DNA of 64,000 nucleotides from JAEZBP01 sp963832725 (GCA_963832725.1 CAWHVG010000005.1:620001-684000); one strand, 5' to 3'. Numbered from the stretch's first letter, positions 51,001-59,803 are shown. Notes: generated by a model from the letters alone, not told the origin. Made by a program: numbers and translations.

Positions 51001-51771
51001 CCACACGGTGCGAGGCGAACCGCTGATCCAGTCGGAGAAGCGCAAGACCACGCGCAAGGTCTCTTCGTCCACGTCCAGCGACACGCCTCGCGCGGAGATG
51101 GGCGGTGGCGGCTCGCGATCGCAGAGCGCGCTCGCGAGCGCGCGGAGGCGACCGATCGCCTTGGACACGGGCGGTGAGTCGGGATCGCGGCTCCACTGCT
51201 CGCGCCTCCGCTCCATGCGCGCGCGCCGGCCCGCGCAGTACGCGAGATAGGCCCGCGCCGCGTCCCGCAGCGCCGGGTGCGGCCGGAGCACGCGCGCGTC
51301 GAGCAGGCTCCGCACCGTCGGGAAAGGCGTCATCGACGCGGCGCCGTAGCGGGCGAAGGCCTCGAGACAGAGCGGGAGGACCACCCGCGACGGGTCCTCG
51401 AGCCGGTCGACGACCCCGTGCTTGGCCGCCCACGCCTCCACGCCCGACCAGGTGGGAGGCGGCGGGTCCTCCACCGAGTCCACCGCCAGCGGCAGCCCAT
51501 CGTCGGCCGCGTCGCCCGCCCACTCGAGCAGCGCCTGCGCGAAGGCGCGCCACGCCTGCGAGCTCACCCTGGACTGATAGCCCTCCAACCAAGGCAGATC
51601 GAAGAGGTGCTCGACCGGGCGGTTGGTGCTGCTCGCCAGCGTGCGGATGGTGTGGAAGGTGCGCGGATCGGTGAACTCGGCCAGCACCGCGACGGGCTCG
51701 CGGTGAATCCGCTCCCCCGCCAGCGAACGTACGCGCCGCTCGAGAGCGTCCATGTCGGTCGGCAGCGCCAT
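48047..51771 (-). CDS. SNF2-family DEAD/DEAH ATPase (one frameshift)
   Basis: A frame-corrected protein of about 1,240 residues. The N-terminal 730 residues are an accessory region typical of bacterial SNF2 proteins, followed by the ATPase: motif I DDMGLGKT, motif Ia LIVCPTSV, motif II VFDEAQ, motif III LSGTPLENHLGELWSIVD, motif V LKAGGTGLNLTAADTVIHLD, motif VI QASDRSHRIGQ. The frame breaks at 48658-48662 where five Gs (minus strand) stand for six, and resumes in ENPGKRRFALLAALMRL. Such proteins remodel protein-DNA complexes and some serve in defence; here there is no partner. ATG 51771 is used. Confidence 0.9.
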
Positions 51772-51968
51772 CGCGACGCGGACGCTACCACGCGCCGGAC
51801 GGGCCACCACTCGGAGCCCTGGTCGATGCATGGGTCCCCTCCTTCGCAGCCTCGGACGGCGGTTCGGGCACCCGACTGACGCCAGCGCGAAGAAAGTTCA
51901 GAACGTTCGTCGTCGAGACGAAGCGTCGCTCGACACCGGAGCGTTCGAGGTGTGGCGAAAACCGGCGT

Positions 51969-53348
51969 TCAGCGCGCTCCGCTGTCGCGCCCGCCCCCGC
52001 CCGCGTCTCGACCGGCGCTGGCGTCCGCGCCTCCGCCGTCCGGCAGGTCGCCTCCGTCGGCGCTGGCGTCCGGAGCACCGCCGTCCGGCATGTCGCCTCC
52101 GTCGGCGATCGCGTACACGAACCCGTCATCGCAGCCGACCACGAGGGTGCCGTCGGGCGTCAGGATCGGCGCCGCATCCACGTCCGCGCCGACGGGCACG
52201 ATCCAGCGCATCGAGCCGTCCCGGGTGAGGCTGTAGACGAAGTCGTCCGGCGCGCCGAAGTAGATGAACCCGTCGGCATCCACCAGCGGCCCGGACGCGA
52301 TCCCGCGCTCGGTGCTCTCCTCGATGCCGACCGGGAAGTACCAGCGCTCGTCGCCGGTGGAGGCCTCGAGCGCCACCAGGCGAGGCGAGGGCCCGTAGAC
52401 GGCGGCGATGACGCTGCCGTCCCGGCCGAGCGCGACCGGAGCCCGCACGTAGCCGCCGAGCTCCGCCTTCCAGCGGAGCTCTCCGTCGCGGGTCACGGCG
52501 TGTACCCGCTGGTCGTCGGAGCCGAAGTAGATTGTCCCGTCGTCGCCGATGGCCGGGCTCGAGCTGATGTCACCGTCGGTGGCATACGCCCAGCGCATGC
52601 GCCCCTCGGCATCGACCGCGTACAAGTGGTCGTCCACCGAGCCGATGTACACCGTGCCATCGCCGTCCACGGCGGGCGTGGAGAGCACGAAGGGCCCGGG
52701 GGCCCGGAAGCGCCAGCGGATCGCGCCGTCCGGCTCCACGGCGTAGAGATCCGGCCCGGCGGTGAAGCGCAGCGAGCCGTCCGGCGCGGTGCTGACGGCG
52801 CCGTCGGCGTCTCCGTCCACGTGGATGCGCCAGCGCGTCGTTCCATCCGCCGCGTCGAGCGCGAAGAAGGTGTCGGCGTCCGAACCGACGTACACCGTGT
52901 CGCCGAGCACCGCCGCCGCCGACCACACCGGGCCGAAGACGGGCTTCTGCCAGCGCTGCTCTCCGTCGGGCCCGATGGCGTGGAGCTGCCGCTCGTGGTC
53001 GCCGACGAAGATCGTGCCGTCGTCGCCCACCACGGCCTGCGCCGTGATGCGCGCGTCGGTGTCGAGGCGCCAGGCGATGCCGGGCCGGGCCGGACCGCGG
53101 AAGGGGCTGCGGCCCGTGTGTCGGCGGCCCCCGCGGTAGAGGCTCGGCGAGCCCTGGTCCTCCTCCACGGGCAGCTCGAGCCGCGACGCAGCCGGCGCGC
53201 GGTCCTGGCCCGCCACGAAGAGCGGAGACGCGTCGCCGCGGACGGTGTGCGCGTCCTCGGAGCGCGGCTCCACGAGAACGTAGATCGCTGCCATCGCCGC
53301 CAACGCGACAACCCACATGGCGGCGACGATCCAGCGGCGACGATCCAT
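51969..53348 (-). CDS. Membrane-anchored PQQ-like beta-propeller protein
   Basis: About 459 residues. An N-terminal membrane helix (RWIVAAMWVVALAAMAAIYVLV) anchors a propeller of at least seven PQQ-like blades (DGTIFVGDHERQLHAIGPDG, DTVYVGSDADTFFALDAADG, GTVYIGSVDDHLYAVDAEG, GTIYFGSDDQRVHAVTRDG, GFIYFGAPDDFVYSLTRDG). The C-terminus is a Gly/Asp-rich low-complexity tail (DGGDMPDGGAPDASADGG). Probably a periplasmic scaffold like BamB-type proteins. Start may be at 53366, six residues earlier. Function unknown. Confidence 0.82.
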   Translation of the reverse strand: MDRRRWIVAAMWVVALAAMAAIYVLVEPRSEDAHTVRGDASPLFVAGQDRAPAASRLELPVEEDQGSPSLYRGGRRHTGRSPFRGPARPGIAWRLDTDARITAQAVVGDDGTIFVGDHERQLHAIGPDGEQRWQKPVFGPVWSAAAVLGDTVYVGSDADTFFALDAADGTTRWRIHVDGDADGAVSTAPDGSLRFTAGPDLYAVEPDGAIRWRFRAPGPFVLSTPAVDGDGTVYIGSVDDHLYAVDAEGRMRWAYATDGDISSSPAIGDDGTIYFGSDDQRVHAVTRDGELRWKAELGGYVRAPVALGRDGSVIAAVYGPSPRLVALEASTGDERWYFPVGIEESTERGIASGPLVDADGFIYFGAPDDFVYSLTRDGSMRWIVPVGADVDAAPILTPDGTLVVGCDDGFVYAIADGGDMPDGGAPDASADGGDLPDGGGADASAGRDAGGGGRDSGAR

Positions 53349-53510
53349 GGCGGCGGGCTCGTACATGCGCGGCCGGGGCCGGTCAAGCACCGGCGGCCGC
53401 CACCCCTTCCGCCGCCACCTCCGCCGATCCATGCCCGCAAGTGCCCGAGATCACGTCGAGCGACTTCGGATCGCCCCCTGCACCACGCCGGCGGGCACGG
53501 AGGTGTGACG

Positions 53511-54191
53511 ATGAGCGAAGAGGTGATGGAGGGGCCGCGCGAACGAATGCGCGCGGTCGGAACGGAAGGGCTGAGCGACGCCGAGCTGGTCGCGGTGCTG
53601 CTGGGGACGGGCGCGCGGAAGGAGCCGGTGGGCGTGCTCGCGAGCCGATTGCTGCACGATCTCGGCGGTATCAACGGACTGTTGCGGCTCGGAACGGGAG
53701 CGCTGGAGCGCCTCCCGGGCCTCGGACCGACCAAAGCCAGCCGCTTGATGGCCGCGGTCGAGCTCGGCCGGCGGGTGGTGACGCGACCGCTCGCTCGGGG
53801 CGCGCGGATCGGCTCGAGCCGCGACGTCGACGCCGCCATGCGCCCCCGCTTCGCCGACGCGGATGTCGAGCACTTCGTCGCGATCCCGCTCGACGCGAAG
53901 AACCGGCCGGTGGGCGAGGTGGAGATCGCCCGCGGCGGGCTGAGCGCGTGCCCGGTGTCGCCGGCGGACGTCTTCCGGGCGCTCCTCCGGGAGGCGGCGG
54001 CCGGCGTCGTGTTCGTGCACAACCACCCGAGCGGCGAGCCGAGCCCCAGCGCGGACGACGTCGCGCTCACCGAGCGGCTGAGGCAGGCCGGAGAGCTGCT
54101 GGGCGTGTCGGTGCTCGATCACGTGATCATCGGACGCGAGGGCTATTTCAGCTTCCTGGACGCGGGTCTGTTGCCGGGAGCGCGGTCGTGA
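53511..54191 (+). CDS. radC: RadC family JAMM protein
   Basis: A 226-residue protein with an N-terminal helix-hairpin-helix (GLSDAELVAVLLGTG, LERLPGLGPTKASRLM) and a C-terminal JAMM metalloprotease-like domain with HNHPSGEPSPSADD. RadC is a conserved protein whose link to DNA repair is doubtful; it is now seen as possibly associated with competence or mobile elements. ATG 53511 follows GGAGGT. Its stop overlaps the next start (GTGA). Confidence 0.93.
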   Translation: MSEEVMEGPRERMRAVGTEGLSDAELVAVLLGTGARKEPVGVLASRLLHDLGGINGLLRLGTGALERLPGLGPTKASRLMAAVELGRRVVTRPLARGARIGSSRDVDAAMRPRFADADVEHFVAIPLDAKNRPVGEVEIARGGLSACPVSPADVFRALLREAAAGVVFVHNHPSGEPSPSADDVALTERLRQAGELLGVSVLDHVIIGREGYFSFLDAGLLPGARS

Positions 54192-54418
54192 GGGGGCTGA
54201 TCTTGGCGTTGACCTGGCTCGCGCTCCCCGCGCCGCCGGCCGGAGCCAAGCCGTGCACTCCGACCCGCCACGGCGCGAGGGTGATCGCGTGCCACGACGC
54301 GCAGGGGCCGATCGAGGAGGCGCTCGAGCACGCCCCACCGCGCCGGCCTCCCTGCGCGCATGGATCGTCGCTCGGATGCGGACGGTCCCCGCTCCGGCAC
54401 CACGCCGAGCCGCCTTGA
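54188..54418 (+). CDS. Small exported protein coupled to radC
   Basis: A 76-residue frame with a signal peptide (RGLILALTWLALPAPPAGA) and a short Cys-containing body (CTPTRHGARVIACHDAQGPI). The GTG start overlaps the radC stop by 4 bp and the stop overlaps the -35 box of the rpmH promoter. No family is recognised; the tight fit between two functional units supports it being real. Confidence 0.55.
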   Translation: MRGLILALTWLALPAPPAGAKPCTPTRHGARVIACHDAQGPIEEALEHAPPRRPPCAHGSSLGCGRSPLRHHAEPP

Positions 54419-54443
54419 CAGCCCCCGGGTCGAGTGCTTATTT
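54415..54443 (+). promoter_or_regulatory. Likely promoter of rpmH-rnpA-yidD-yidC-jag
   Basis: TTGACA at 54415-54420, 17-bp spacer, TTATTT at 54438-54443. About 130 bp separate it from the rpmH start, leaving room for a leader. The -10 is weak by consensus, the -35 perfect. Confidence 0.55.
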
Positions 54444-54575
54444 CCCGCGCTCCGCGCCCCCTGAAGGGTGAGGAACGTGCTCTGCCATCCGCCACGGAGC
54501 GGCGAGAGCAAAATGGAACACCGGCGCCCCGTCCAAAGGGACGCCTCGTCACGGCACGTTTTCTGGAGGATAGCG

Positions 54576-54725
54576 GTGAAGCGCACTTACCAGCCGCACC
54601 GGACCCGCCGCCAGCGCAAGCACGGCTTCCGAGCACGAATGGCAACGAAGAACGGTCGAGCGGTGGTCAACCGGCGTCGCGCGAAGGGGCGCAAGCGCCT
54701 CGCCGTCTCGGCGTACAAGAAGTAG
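54576..54725 (+). CDS. rpmH: 50S ribosomal protein L34
   Basis: A 49-residue basic ribosomal protein (KRTYQPHRTRRQRKHGFRAR, GRAVVNRRRAKGRKRLAVSA). GTG 54576 follows GGAGGA at a 5-bp spacing, which fixes the start. First gene of the conserved rpmH-rnpA-yidD-yidC-jag block. Confidence 0.97.
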   Translation: MKRTYQPHRTRRQRKHGFRARMATKNGRAVVNRRRAKGRKRLAVSAYKK

Positions 54726-54771
54726 CCGCCGGGGCCATGCGCCCCGCCGGAGAGAGCCCCGCGCGCGGGGC
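54726..54771 (+). promoter_or_regulatory. Hairpins over the rnpA start codon
   Basis: Arms CCGCCGGGGC (54726-54735) and GCCCCGCCGG (54741-54750), one mismatch, place the rnpA ATG in the loop. A second perfect palindrome GCCCCGCGCGCGGGGC follows at 54756-54771. They may limit rnpA translation relative to rpmH. Confidence 0.5.
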
Positions 54772-55210
54772 GCCGACCGGTGCGAGCGAGGACCGGGGAG
54801 CGAGCGATCGCGGAGCCGAAGGGCACCGTGACGAACGCTTCCCCGGTTCGTCGCGTCTGCGCCGTCGCGAGGAGTTCTTGCATGCCCAGCGGGAGGGAAC
54901 GCGTGTCCACACGCCCCACTTCGTCGTGGTGGTTCTCCCCAGGCCCGAGGACGATAGCGTGCGGCGCCTAGGGATCACGGTCACGAAGAAGGTGGCGGGC
55001 TCCGTCGGCCGCAACCGCGTCAAGCGCGTGGTGCGCGAGGTGTTTCGGCGGAACCGGTCAATCTTCCCGGAAGGCTGCGATTTGGTCGTCATCGCGAAAT
55101 CGGGAGCGCCCGCTTTGGGTTACGAACGAGTCGCCGCCGAGCTCACGAAAGTGCGCGGCCCGCTGGTGGGCGCGGCGCGACGTGCGAAGAAGCGGCGGGA
55201 GATGCGATGA
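54737..55210 (+). CDS. rnpA: Ribonuclease P protein component
   Basis: A 157-residue RNase P protein that assists the RNA subunit in trimming tRNA 5' ends. The RNR signature is in KKVAGSVGRNRVKRVVREVF, with LRRREEFLHAQREG and VVIAKSGAP. ATG 54737 gives an N-terminal extension of about 35 hydrophilic residues compared with typical RnpA; no other ATG or GTG fits nearby. Its stop overlaps the yidD start (ATGA). Confidence 0.93.
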   Translation: MRPAGESPARGAPTGASEDRGASDRGAEGHRDERFPGSSRLRRREEFLHAQREGTRVHTPHFVVVVLPRPEDDSVRRLGITVTKKVAGSVGRNRVKRVVREVFRRNRSIFPEGCDLVVIAKSGAPALGYERVAAELTKVRGPLVGAARRAKKRREMR

Positions 55211-55485
55211 CGGGCGCCTTTGCGGACGCGGAACGGCCTCACGTGCTACAGCGCGCCCTGCTCCTGTTGATCCGCATCTACTGGTGGACCCTCTCACCCC
55301 TGATCGGGAACGTCTGCCGCTTCCACCCGTCCTGCTCGCGCTACACGGCCACGTGCATCGAGCGGTTCGGTGCGGCTCGAGGGAGCTGGCTCGGAATCAA
55401 GCGTATCTGCCGGTGCCACCCGTTCAATCCCGGCGGCTACGACCCTCCCCCGGAGCTCCCGTCGGAAGGCGTCGATGGAAGGTAA
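55207..55485 (+). CDS. yidD: Membrane protein insertion efficiency factor YidD
   Basis: A 92-residue inner-membrane-associated protein. The family core is clear: RIYWWTLSPLIGNVCRFHPSC, SRYTATCIERFGAARGSW and RICRCHPFNPGGYDP. It helps YidC insert proteins. Starts in the rnpA stop and ends 11 bp inside yidC, so all three are tightly coupled. Confidence 0.96.
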   Translation: MTGAFADAERPHVLQRALLLLIRIYWWTLSPLIGNVCRFHPSCSRYTATCIERFGAARGSWLGIKRICRCHPFNPGGYDPPPELPSEGVDGR

Positions 55486-57253
55486 CAAGCGCACACTCAT
55501 CCTGGCCGTCGTCTCCCTCGCGGTGGGCCTCGGGTACTTCGCTTACACGGAGCTCTCGGGTGGTAGCCACCACGAGCAGGAGCAAGCCTCGAGCGAGGTG
55601 CCGAGCGAAGGCGGCGAGCCGAGCCAGGTCGATGGCGAGACCGAGGCCGAAGCGCCGCCCGAGGAGCCGACGGCGCGCCTCGAGACGGCCACGCTCGTCG
55701 GCGAAGGCTACGAGGCGACGATCGACAACCTGGGCGGCGGGATCTCCCACTTCCGCCTCACCGGCGATCCCCGCTTCACCCACGACGGCGAGCCGCTCGA
55801 CCTGATCACCACCAACCGGCCCGAGTACGACTCGCTGCGGATGATCCTGGCCCGCGCCGGCCTGCCGGAGAACCCGGTGTGGGACCTCGACGAGTCCCAG
55901 GATCGTCGCCGGGTCACCCTGCGCTACGAGGGCCACGGCCTTCGGATCGAGCGCACCTTCAGCGCCGGCGAAGGCCCCTACCAGGTCTGGTCCGAGGTCC
56001 ACGTCGAGAACGTCGGAAGCCACGAGAAGCGCACGCGCCTCGAGCTCGGCGTCTACCACTACGTCCAGCGCAGCGAAGAGGGGGGAGGCTTCCTCGGCAT
56101 GGGCCGGCGCTCGCCGATGGTCAGCCACGCCGCCTGCGTGTTCGACGACCAGACGGAGCGCGTCGACCGGAAGAAGCTCGCCCCCGACGACGAGGCGCCC
56201 GTTCCCTTCGGCTTCGGCGCGGACGACGTGCACCTCGCGGCGGTCGAGAACGTGTACTTCGTGCAGGCGGCCGTCGCCGCCGACGACGAGCAGGAGGCCG
56301 CGCGCTGCGGGCTCTATGGGAGCAACCGCGGTGGAACGCCCGGGCACCCTGACGGAACGCTCCTCGAGAGCCGACTCATCTATCCCTGGCAGACCATCGC
56401 GCCGGGCGGGAGCGCCACCTGGCGTACGCTCGGTTACCTCGGCCCCAAGGAGCCGGCGTCGCTGAATGCGGCCGGTCACGATCTTCCGGAGGTCGTGGAT
56501 CTCGGGTTCTTCGCGCTGATCGCAAGTCAGCTCGCGAAGCTACTCGGTTTCATCCAAGGGTTCGTAGGCAACTGGGGCTTCGCGATCATCCTGTTGACGT
56601 TGATGATCCGGCTCACGCTCTTCCCGCTGACGAACCTCAGCTTCAGCTCGATGTCGCGGATGCGGCAGCTCAAGCCGGAGATCGACCGCGTCAACGAGCT
56701 CTACAAGGACGACGCCGAGAAAAAGGGCGCCGCCATCATGGAGCTCTATCGGAAGAACAAGATCAATCCGCTCGCGGGTTGCTTGCCGATGGTGATGCAG
56801 CTCCCGGTCTGGTGGGCGCTCTACACCTCGCTCTCGACGAACATCGAGCTCTACCACATGCCCTTCACGCTGTGGTGGACCGACCTTTCGTCTCCGGATC
56901 CCTACTTCGTGCTGCCGCTCGCGCTCGGCGCGCTGATGCACCTTCAGCAGCGGCTGACACCGACGACGATGGACCCCACGCAGGCGAAGATGATGATGTG
57001 GTTCATGCCCATCATGATCACCGTCTTCATGCTCTTCCTGCCCGCGGGTCTCTGCCTCTACATGCTCACGAACTCCGCCCTCGGCATCGGACAGCAGAAG
57101 CTGAACGAGTGGCGCCTGTCCAAGCACGCGCCGATCGAGGCAGCCGCCGAGACGCCGTCGGAGGACGAGCCCGAGGGAGGTGACGAGAGCTCTGACAACC
57201 AGTCGCCGCGCCGACCGAAGCGCAAGCGGCAACGGAGAACGCGCCGTGGATGA
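55475..57253 (+). CDS. yidC: Membrane protein insertase YidC
   Basis: A 592-residue Gram-negative type insertase. First membrane helix about 8-24 (ILAVVSLAVGLGYFAY), a large periplasmic beta domain (about 60-330), then the conserved core (about 360-560): FIQGFVGNWGFAIILLTLMI, LNPLAGCLPMVMQLPVWWAL-like segment, and MPIMITVFMLFLPAGLCLYM, followed by a charged tail. ATG 55475 follows GGAAGG. Its stop overlaps the jag start by eight bases. Confidence 0.97.
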   Translation: MEGNKRTLILAVVSLAVGLGYFAYTELSGGSHHEQEQASSEVPSEGGEPSQVDGETEAEAPPEEPTARLETATLVGEGYEATIDNLGGGISHFRLTGDPRFTHDGEPLDLITTNRPEYDSLRMILARAGLPENPVWDLDESQDRRRVTLRYEGHGLRIERTFSAGEGPYQVWSEVHVENVGSHEKRTRLELGVYHYVQRSEEGGGFLGMGRRSPMVSHAACVFDDQTERVDRKKLAPDDEAPVPFGFGADDVHLAAVENVYFVQAAVAADDEQEAARCGLYGSNRGGTPGHPDGTLLESRLIYPWQTIAPGGSATWRTLGYLGPKEPASLNAAGHDLPEVVDLGFFALIASQLAKLLGFIQGFVGNWGFAIILLTLMIRLTLFPLTNLSFSSMSRMRQLKPEIDRVNELYKDDAEKKGAAIMELYRKNKINPLAGCLPMVMQLPVWWALYTSLSTNIELYHMPFTLWWTDLSSPDPYFVLPLALGALMHLQQRLTPTTMDPTQAKMMMWFMPIMITVFMLFLPAGLCLYMLTNSALGIGQQKLNEWRLSKHAPIEAAAETPSEDEPEGGDESSDNQSPRRPKRKRQRRTRRG

Positions 57254-57821
57254 GCGTGACCAAGAACGCGATGCGCTGGATGGAGCCTTGCTGGTGGATG
57301 GCCCGGCCGAAGAGCCGGCTCCCCGGGCGATGGTGGACGAAGACAAGGCCGACGAGGCCCGCGAGGTGCTGGCGGGGGTCATCTCGCGGATGGGCCTCGA
57401 CGCCGACGTGACGGTGCGGGAGATGAGCGAGCAGCTCGTCCTCGACGTCAGCGGACCGGACGCGGGCCGCGCGATTGGGAAGAAGGGTCAGACCCTCGAC
57501 GCGCTGCAGTTCATCGTCAACAAGGTGGTGAACCGCTTCCCGGAGAACCGCTGCTACGTGATCGTCGACAGCGGCGACTACCGCGAGCGACACGAGAAGA
57601 GCCTCGTGAGCATGGCGCGGCGCGAAGCGAAGCGGGCGGTCCAGCAGGGCCGCACCATCACGCTCTCGCCCATGCCGGCGCGCGACCGGCGCCTGATCCA
57701 CCTCTCGCTGGCGAAGTTCCCGGGCGTGACCACCCGGAGCGACGGCGAGGGCATGGGGCGGCGCATCCAGATCATCCCCTCGCGCGGCTCGACCGGCACC
57801 TCGCGCCGCCGCCGCCGCTGA
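57246..57821 (+). CDS. khpB: RNA-binding KH-R3H protein (Jag/KhpB family)
   Basis: A 191-residue protein with a KH domain (GRAIGKKGQTLDALQFIVN near residue 80) and an R3H domain (LVSMARREAKRAVQQGRTIT, ARDRRLIH). The N-terminal Jag-N module is replaced by an acidic stretch. GTG 57246 is chosen for the GGAG 8 bp upstream; a longer start at 57180 would overlap yidC heavily. KhpB binds RNA and, in other bacteria, affects cell division. Last gene of the cluster. Confidence 0.9.
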   Translation: MDERDQERDALDGALLVDGPAEEPAPRAMVDEDKADEAREVLAGVISRMGLDADVTVREMSEQLVLDVSGPDAGRAIGKKGQTLDALQFIVNKVVNRFPENRCYVIVDSGDYRERHEKSLVSMARREAKRAVQQGRTITLSPMPARDRRLIHLSLAKFPGVTTRSDGEGMGRRIQIIPSRGSTGTSRRRRR

Positions 57822-57843
57822 TCGCAGCCCGAGCCCGGGCGCT

Positions 57844-58228
57844 CGGCAGCCACCTCCAGCTGGCAAAACGGCTGTCCACGACCTCGGCAGCCACCTCCAG
57901 CTGGCAAAACGGCTGTCCACGACCTCGGCAGCCACCTCCAGCTGGCAAAACGGCTGTCCACGACCTCCGCAGCCACCTCCAGCTGGCAAAACGGCTGTCC
58001 ACGACCTCGGCAGCCACCTCCAGCTGGCAAAACGGCTGTCCACGACCTCGGCAGCCACCTCCAGCTGGCAAAACGGCTGTCCACGACCTCGGCAGCCACC
58101 TCCAGCTGGCAAAACGGCTGTCCACGACCTCGGCAGCCACCTCAAGGTGGCCAAACGGCTGTCCACGACCTCGGCAGCCACGTCGGGGTGGCCAAAACGC
58201 TGTCCACGACCTCGGCAGCCACCTCAAG
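57844..58228. repeat. Array of 41-bp tandem repeats, nine full units plus a partial tenth
   Basis: Units begin at 57844, 57885, 57926, 57967, 58008, 58049, 58090, 58131 and 58172, with a partial one at 58213. The first seven are nearly identical, the last two more divergent (CTCAAGGTGG and GTCGGGGTGG for CTCCAGCTGG). Each unit contains CAGCCACCTCCAGCTGGC, the short A-run CAAAAC and CGGCTGTCCACGACC. CTGTCCACG differs at two of nine places from the DnaA-box form TTGTCCACA. Arms CAGCC and GGCTG could pair within each unit. There are no variable spacers, so this is not CRISPR. It fills most of the 457-bp spacer (57822-58278) between the convergent jag and rsmG genes. Confidence 0.95.
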
Positions 58229-58278
58229 GGGATTTGCCGCCGTGTTTCGCGCGGCTGCGATCGAGCGGGCCGCGAGGT

Positions 58279-58908
58279 CTATTCGCGGGCGTAGCGACCG
58301 GCGTGGCGCGGAGAGCCGCCGAACGGAAGCGCGTAGTCGCGTTCGACGACCCGCGTCGTGCCCTCGGCGGACGGGAGCCCCTCGGCGCCCGCCAGCACCA
58401 CGACCTGCGGCGCCAGATCGAAGCCCTTCGGCAGCCAGACCGCGGGCTCGAACGTCGCACGCGACATCGCCACGTCGAAGGGCGCGCCTTCGATGGGCGC
58501 CCCCTCCAACCGGCGCTCGTCGGCCCGGGCGCTCGCCGCGAGATCGAGCGTCCCGATGACATTGCGGATGAACGCGACGCGCTTTCGCAGCGGCTCGAGG
58601 AGCGTGACCCGCAGGTCGGGCCGCAGGATGGCCAGCGGTAGAGCCGGAGCGCCCGCGCCCGCGCCGACGTCGATCAGCCGCGTGTCCGGCGGGACGAGCT
58701 CCGGGTCGGAGAGCACCAGCGCGTCGGCGAAGAGGACGTCGACGAGCGCCTCGGGCGTGCGCGCGCCCGTCAGGTTCACGCGCGCGTTCCACAGGGCGAC
58801 CAGCTCCGCGTAGCGCGCGAGCCGCTCGACCATCGGCTCCGAGAGCTCCCGCCCGAGCGCTTCGGCGGCGCGCACGAGGAGGCTTCGGTCCGCGGTGGAG
58901 AACGACAC
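58279..58908 (-). CDS. rsmG: 16S rRNA (guanine527-N7)-methyltransferase
   Basis: A 209-residue SAM-dependent enzyme modifying G527 of 16S rRNA. Motifs: ELVALWNARVNLTGART, the SAM loop LIDVGAGAGAPALPLAI and LLEPLRKRVAFIRNV, and SRATFEP. The usual RsmG form is GSGAGxPG, here GAGAGAPA, still acceptable. GTG 58908. It converges on jag across the 41-bp array, away from its usual partner mnmG. Confidence 0.93.
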   Translation of the reverse strand: MSFSTADRSLLVRAAEALGRELSEPMVERLARYAELVALWNARVNLTGARTPEALVDVLFADALVLSDPELVPPDTRLIDVGAGAGAPALPLAILRPDLRVTLLEPLRKRVAFIRNVIGTLDLAASARADERRLEGAPIEGAPFDVAMSRATFEPAVWLPKGFDLAPQVVVLAGAEGLPSAEGTTRVVERDYALPFGGSPRHAGRYARE

Positions 58909-59126
58909 GGTCCGATGTGTAGCAGCCTCTCGGATGCGGACCCGGCGGTTTTTCGTGCCGCCGAGACCGTGTCTGCGCGCCTCGCTGCCCGAGGATGGTC
59001 GGACCCCTCCGCGGGTTGGAATGCGGCGGCCGGGTGGGGTGTCTCAGCCGCGCTTCACGGGTCTCCGGCCTGGCTCTTGCCCTCGGGGCCCACGAGAGTA
59101 GACTGCGCGGCGTTCCTGCCCAGACC

Positions 59127-59565
59127 ATGCTTCGAGCCTCCCTCATCGCAGCGTTCACGCTGACGACGGCGCTTCCCCTGAGCGCCGCCGCCGAGGACTG
59201 CACGTGCATGGTCCCGGAGATTCGGGCTCCGCTCGATCCACCCGACGCAGAGCCAGGACCTCGGGCCCTTCTTCTCGTCCGACGGGACCTCGCTCAGCTC
59301 GCGCGCGACCTCGGGCGCGAACGGGAATGGGGAGCCCGGCGAGATCCTCTGGTGCTGGAGCAGCCACGATCCCCGCTGCTCGCCGAGTGACGCCCCGCAG
59401 GATCACGGCCCGCGCGCGCTGCGCTCCGGGCACGGTGTCGGCATCGTCGCCACCGCCTCGGACTGGCCACCGCCCGACGCGGGTTCCGACTTCTCGCACC
59501 CCGACGCACGCGGCCACGGCCGCCCCGGGGTGCGCGCTCGCGTAGAACGGCCACCGCGCGCCTGA
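59127..59565 (+). CDS. Exported protein of unknown function (one frameshift)
   Basis: ATG 59127 gives a signal peptide (LRASLIAAFTLTTALPLSAAAE) followed by DCTCMVPEIRAPLDPPD. The coding pattern then moves to another frame near 59230-59255 and reads QDLGPFFSSDGTSLSSRATS, GEILWCWSSHDPRCSPSDA, GHGVGIVATASDWPPPDAGS to a stop at 59565. About 145 residues, Cys- and His-containing. Family not recognised and the second half is uncertain. Confidence 0.4.
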
Positions 59566-59803
59566 CGGGCCGATCGGAGCTCGCGCTTCGGCATCGCTCC
59601 GTCGAGCGAGCGCGCGCTCGGATTTGCCCGCCCGCGAGGGCCGACGTCCAAACCCCATATCGAACGACAATCGTCGCAGCCCGCCGTCCGGTGCGCGTGC
59701 GTCGACCGCGAAACGCGGTCCGGCGCGGCCGACCCTTCGGACGGGTTGCCCGGAGCATCGTCCACCCCGAGAGAACGGGCGATGCGAGAAAGAAAGGCAT
59801 GTC

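Noticed and set aside
48712..51177. An 821-codon plus-strand frame opposite the SNF2 gene
   Set aside because: Shadow frame; the minus strand carries all SNF2 motifs.
57772..58227. Open frames through the 41-bp array on the minus strand (Arg/Trp/Val-rich repeats)
   Set aside because: The unit is not a multiple of three, so the same DNA is read in all three frames in turn. The open frame is a by-product of the repeat having no stop codons.
57844..58228. CRISPR array
   Set aside because: Units are contiguous and identical over 41 bp; there are no variable spacers and no cas genes nearby.
58909..59126. Gene between rsmG and the small exported protein
   Set aside because: Short frames only, without start signals or protein-like composition; probably promoter region.
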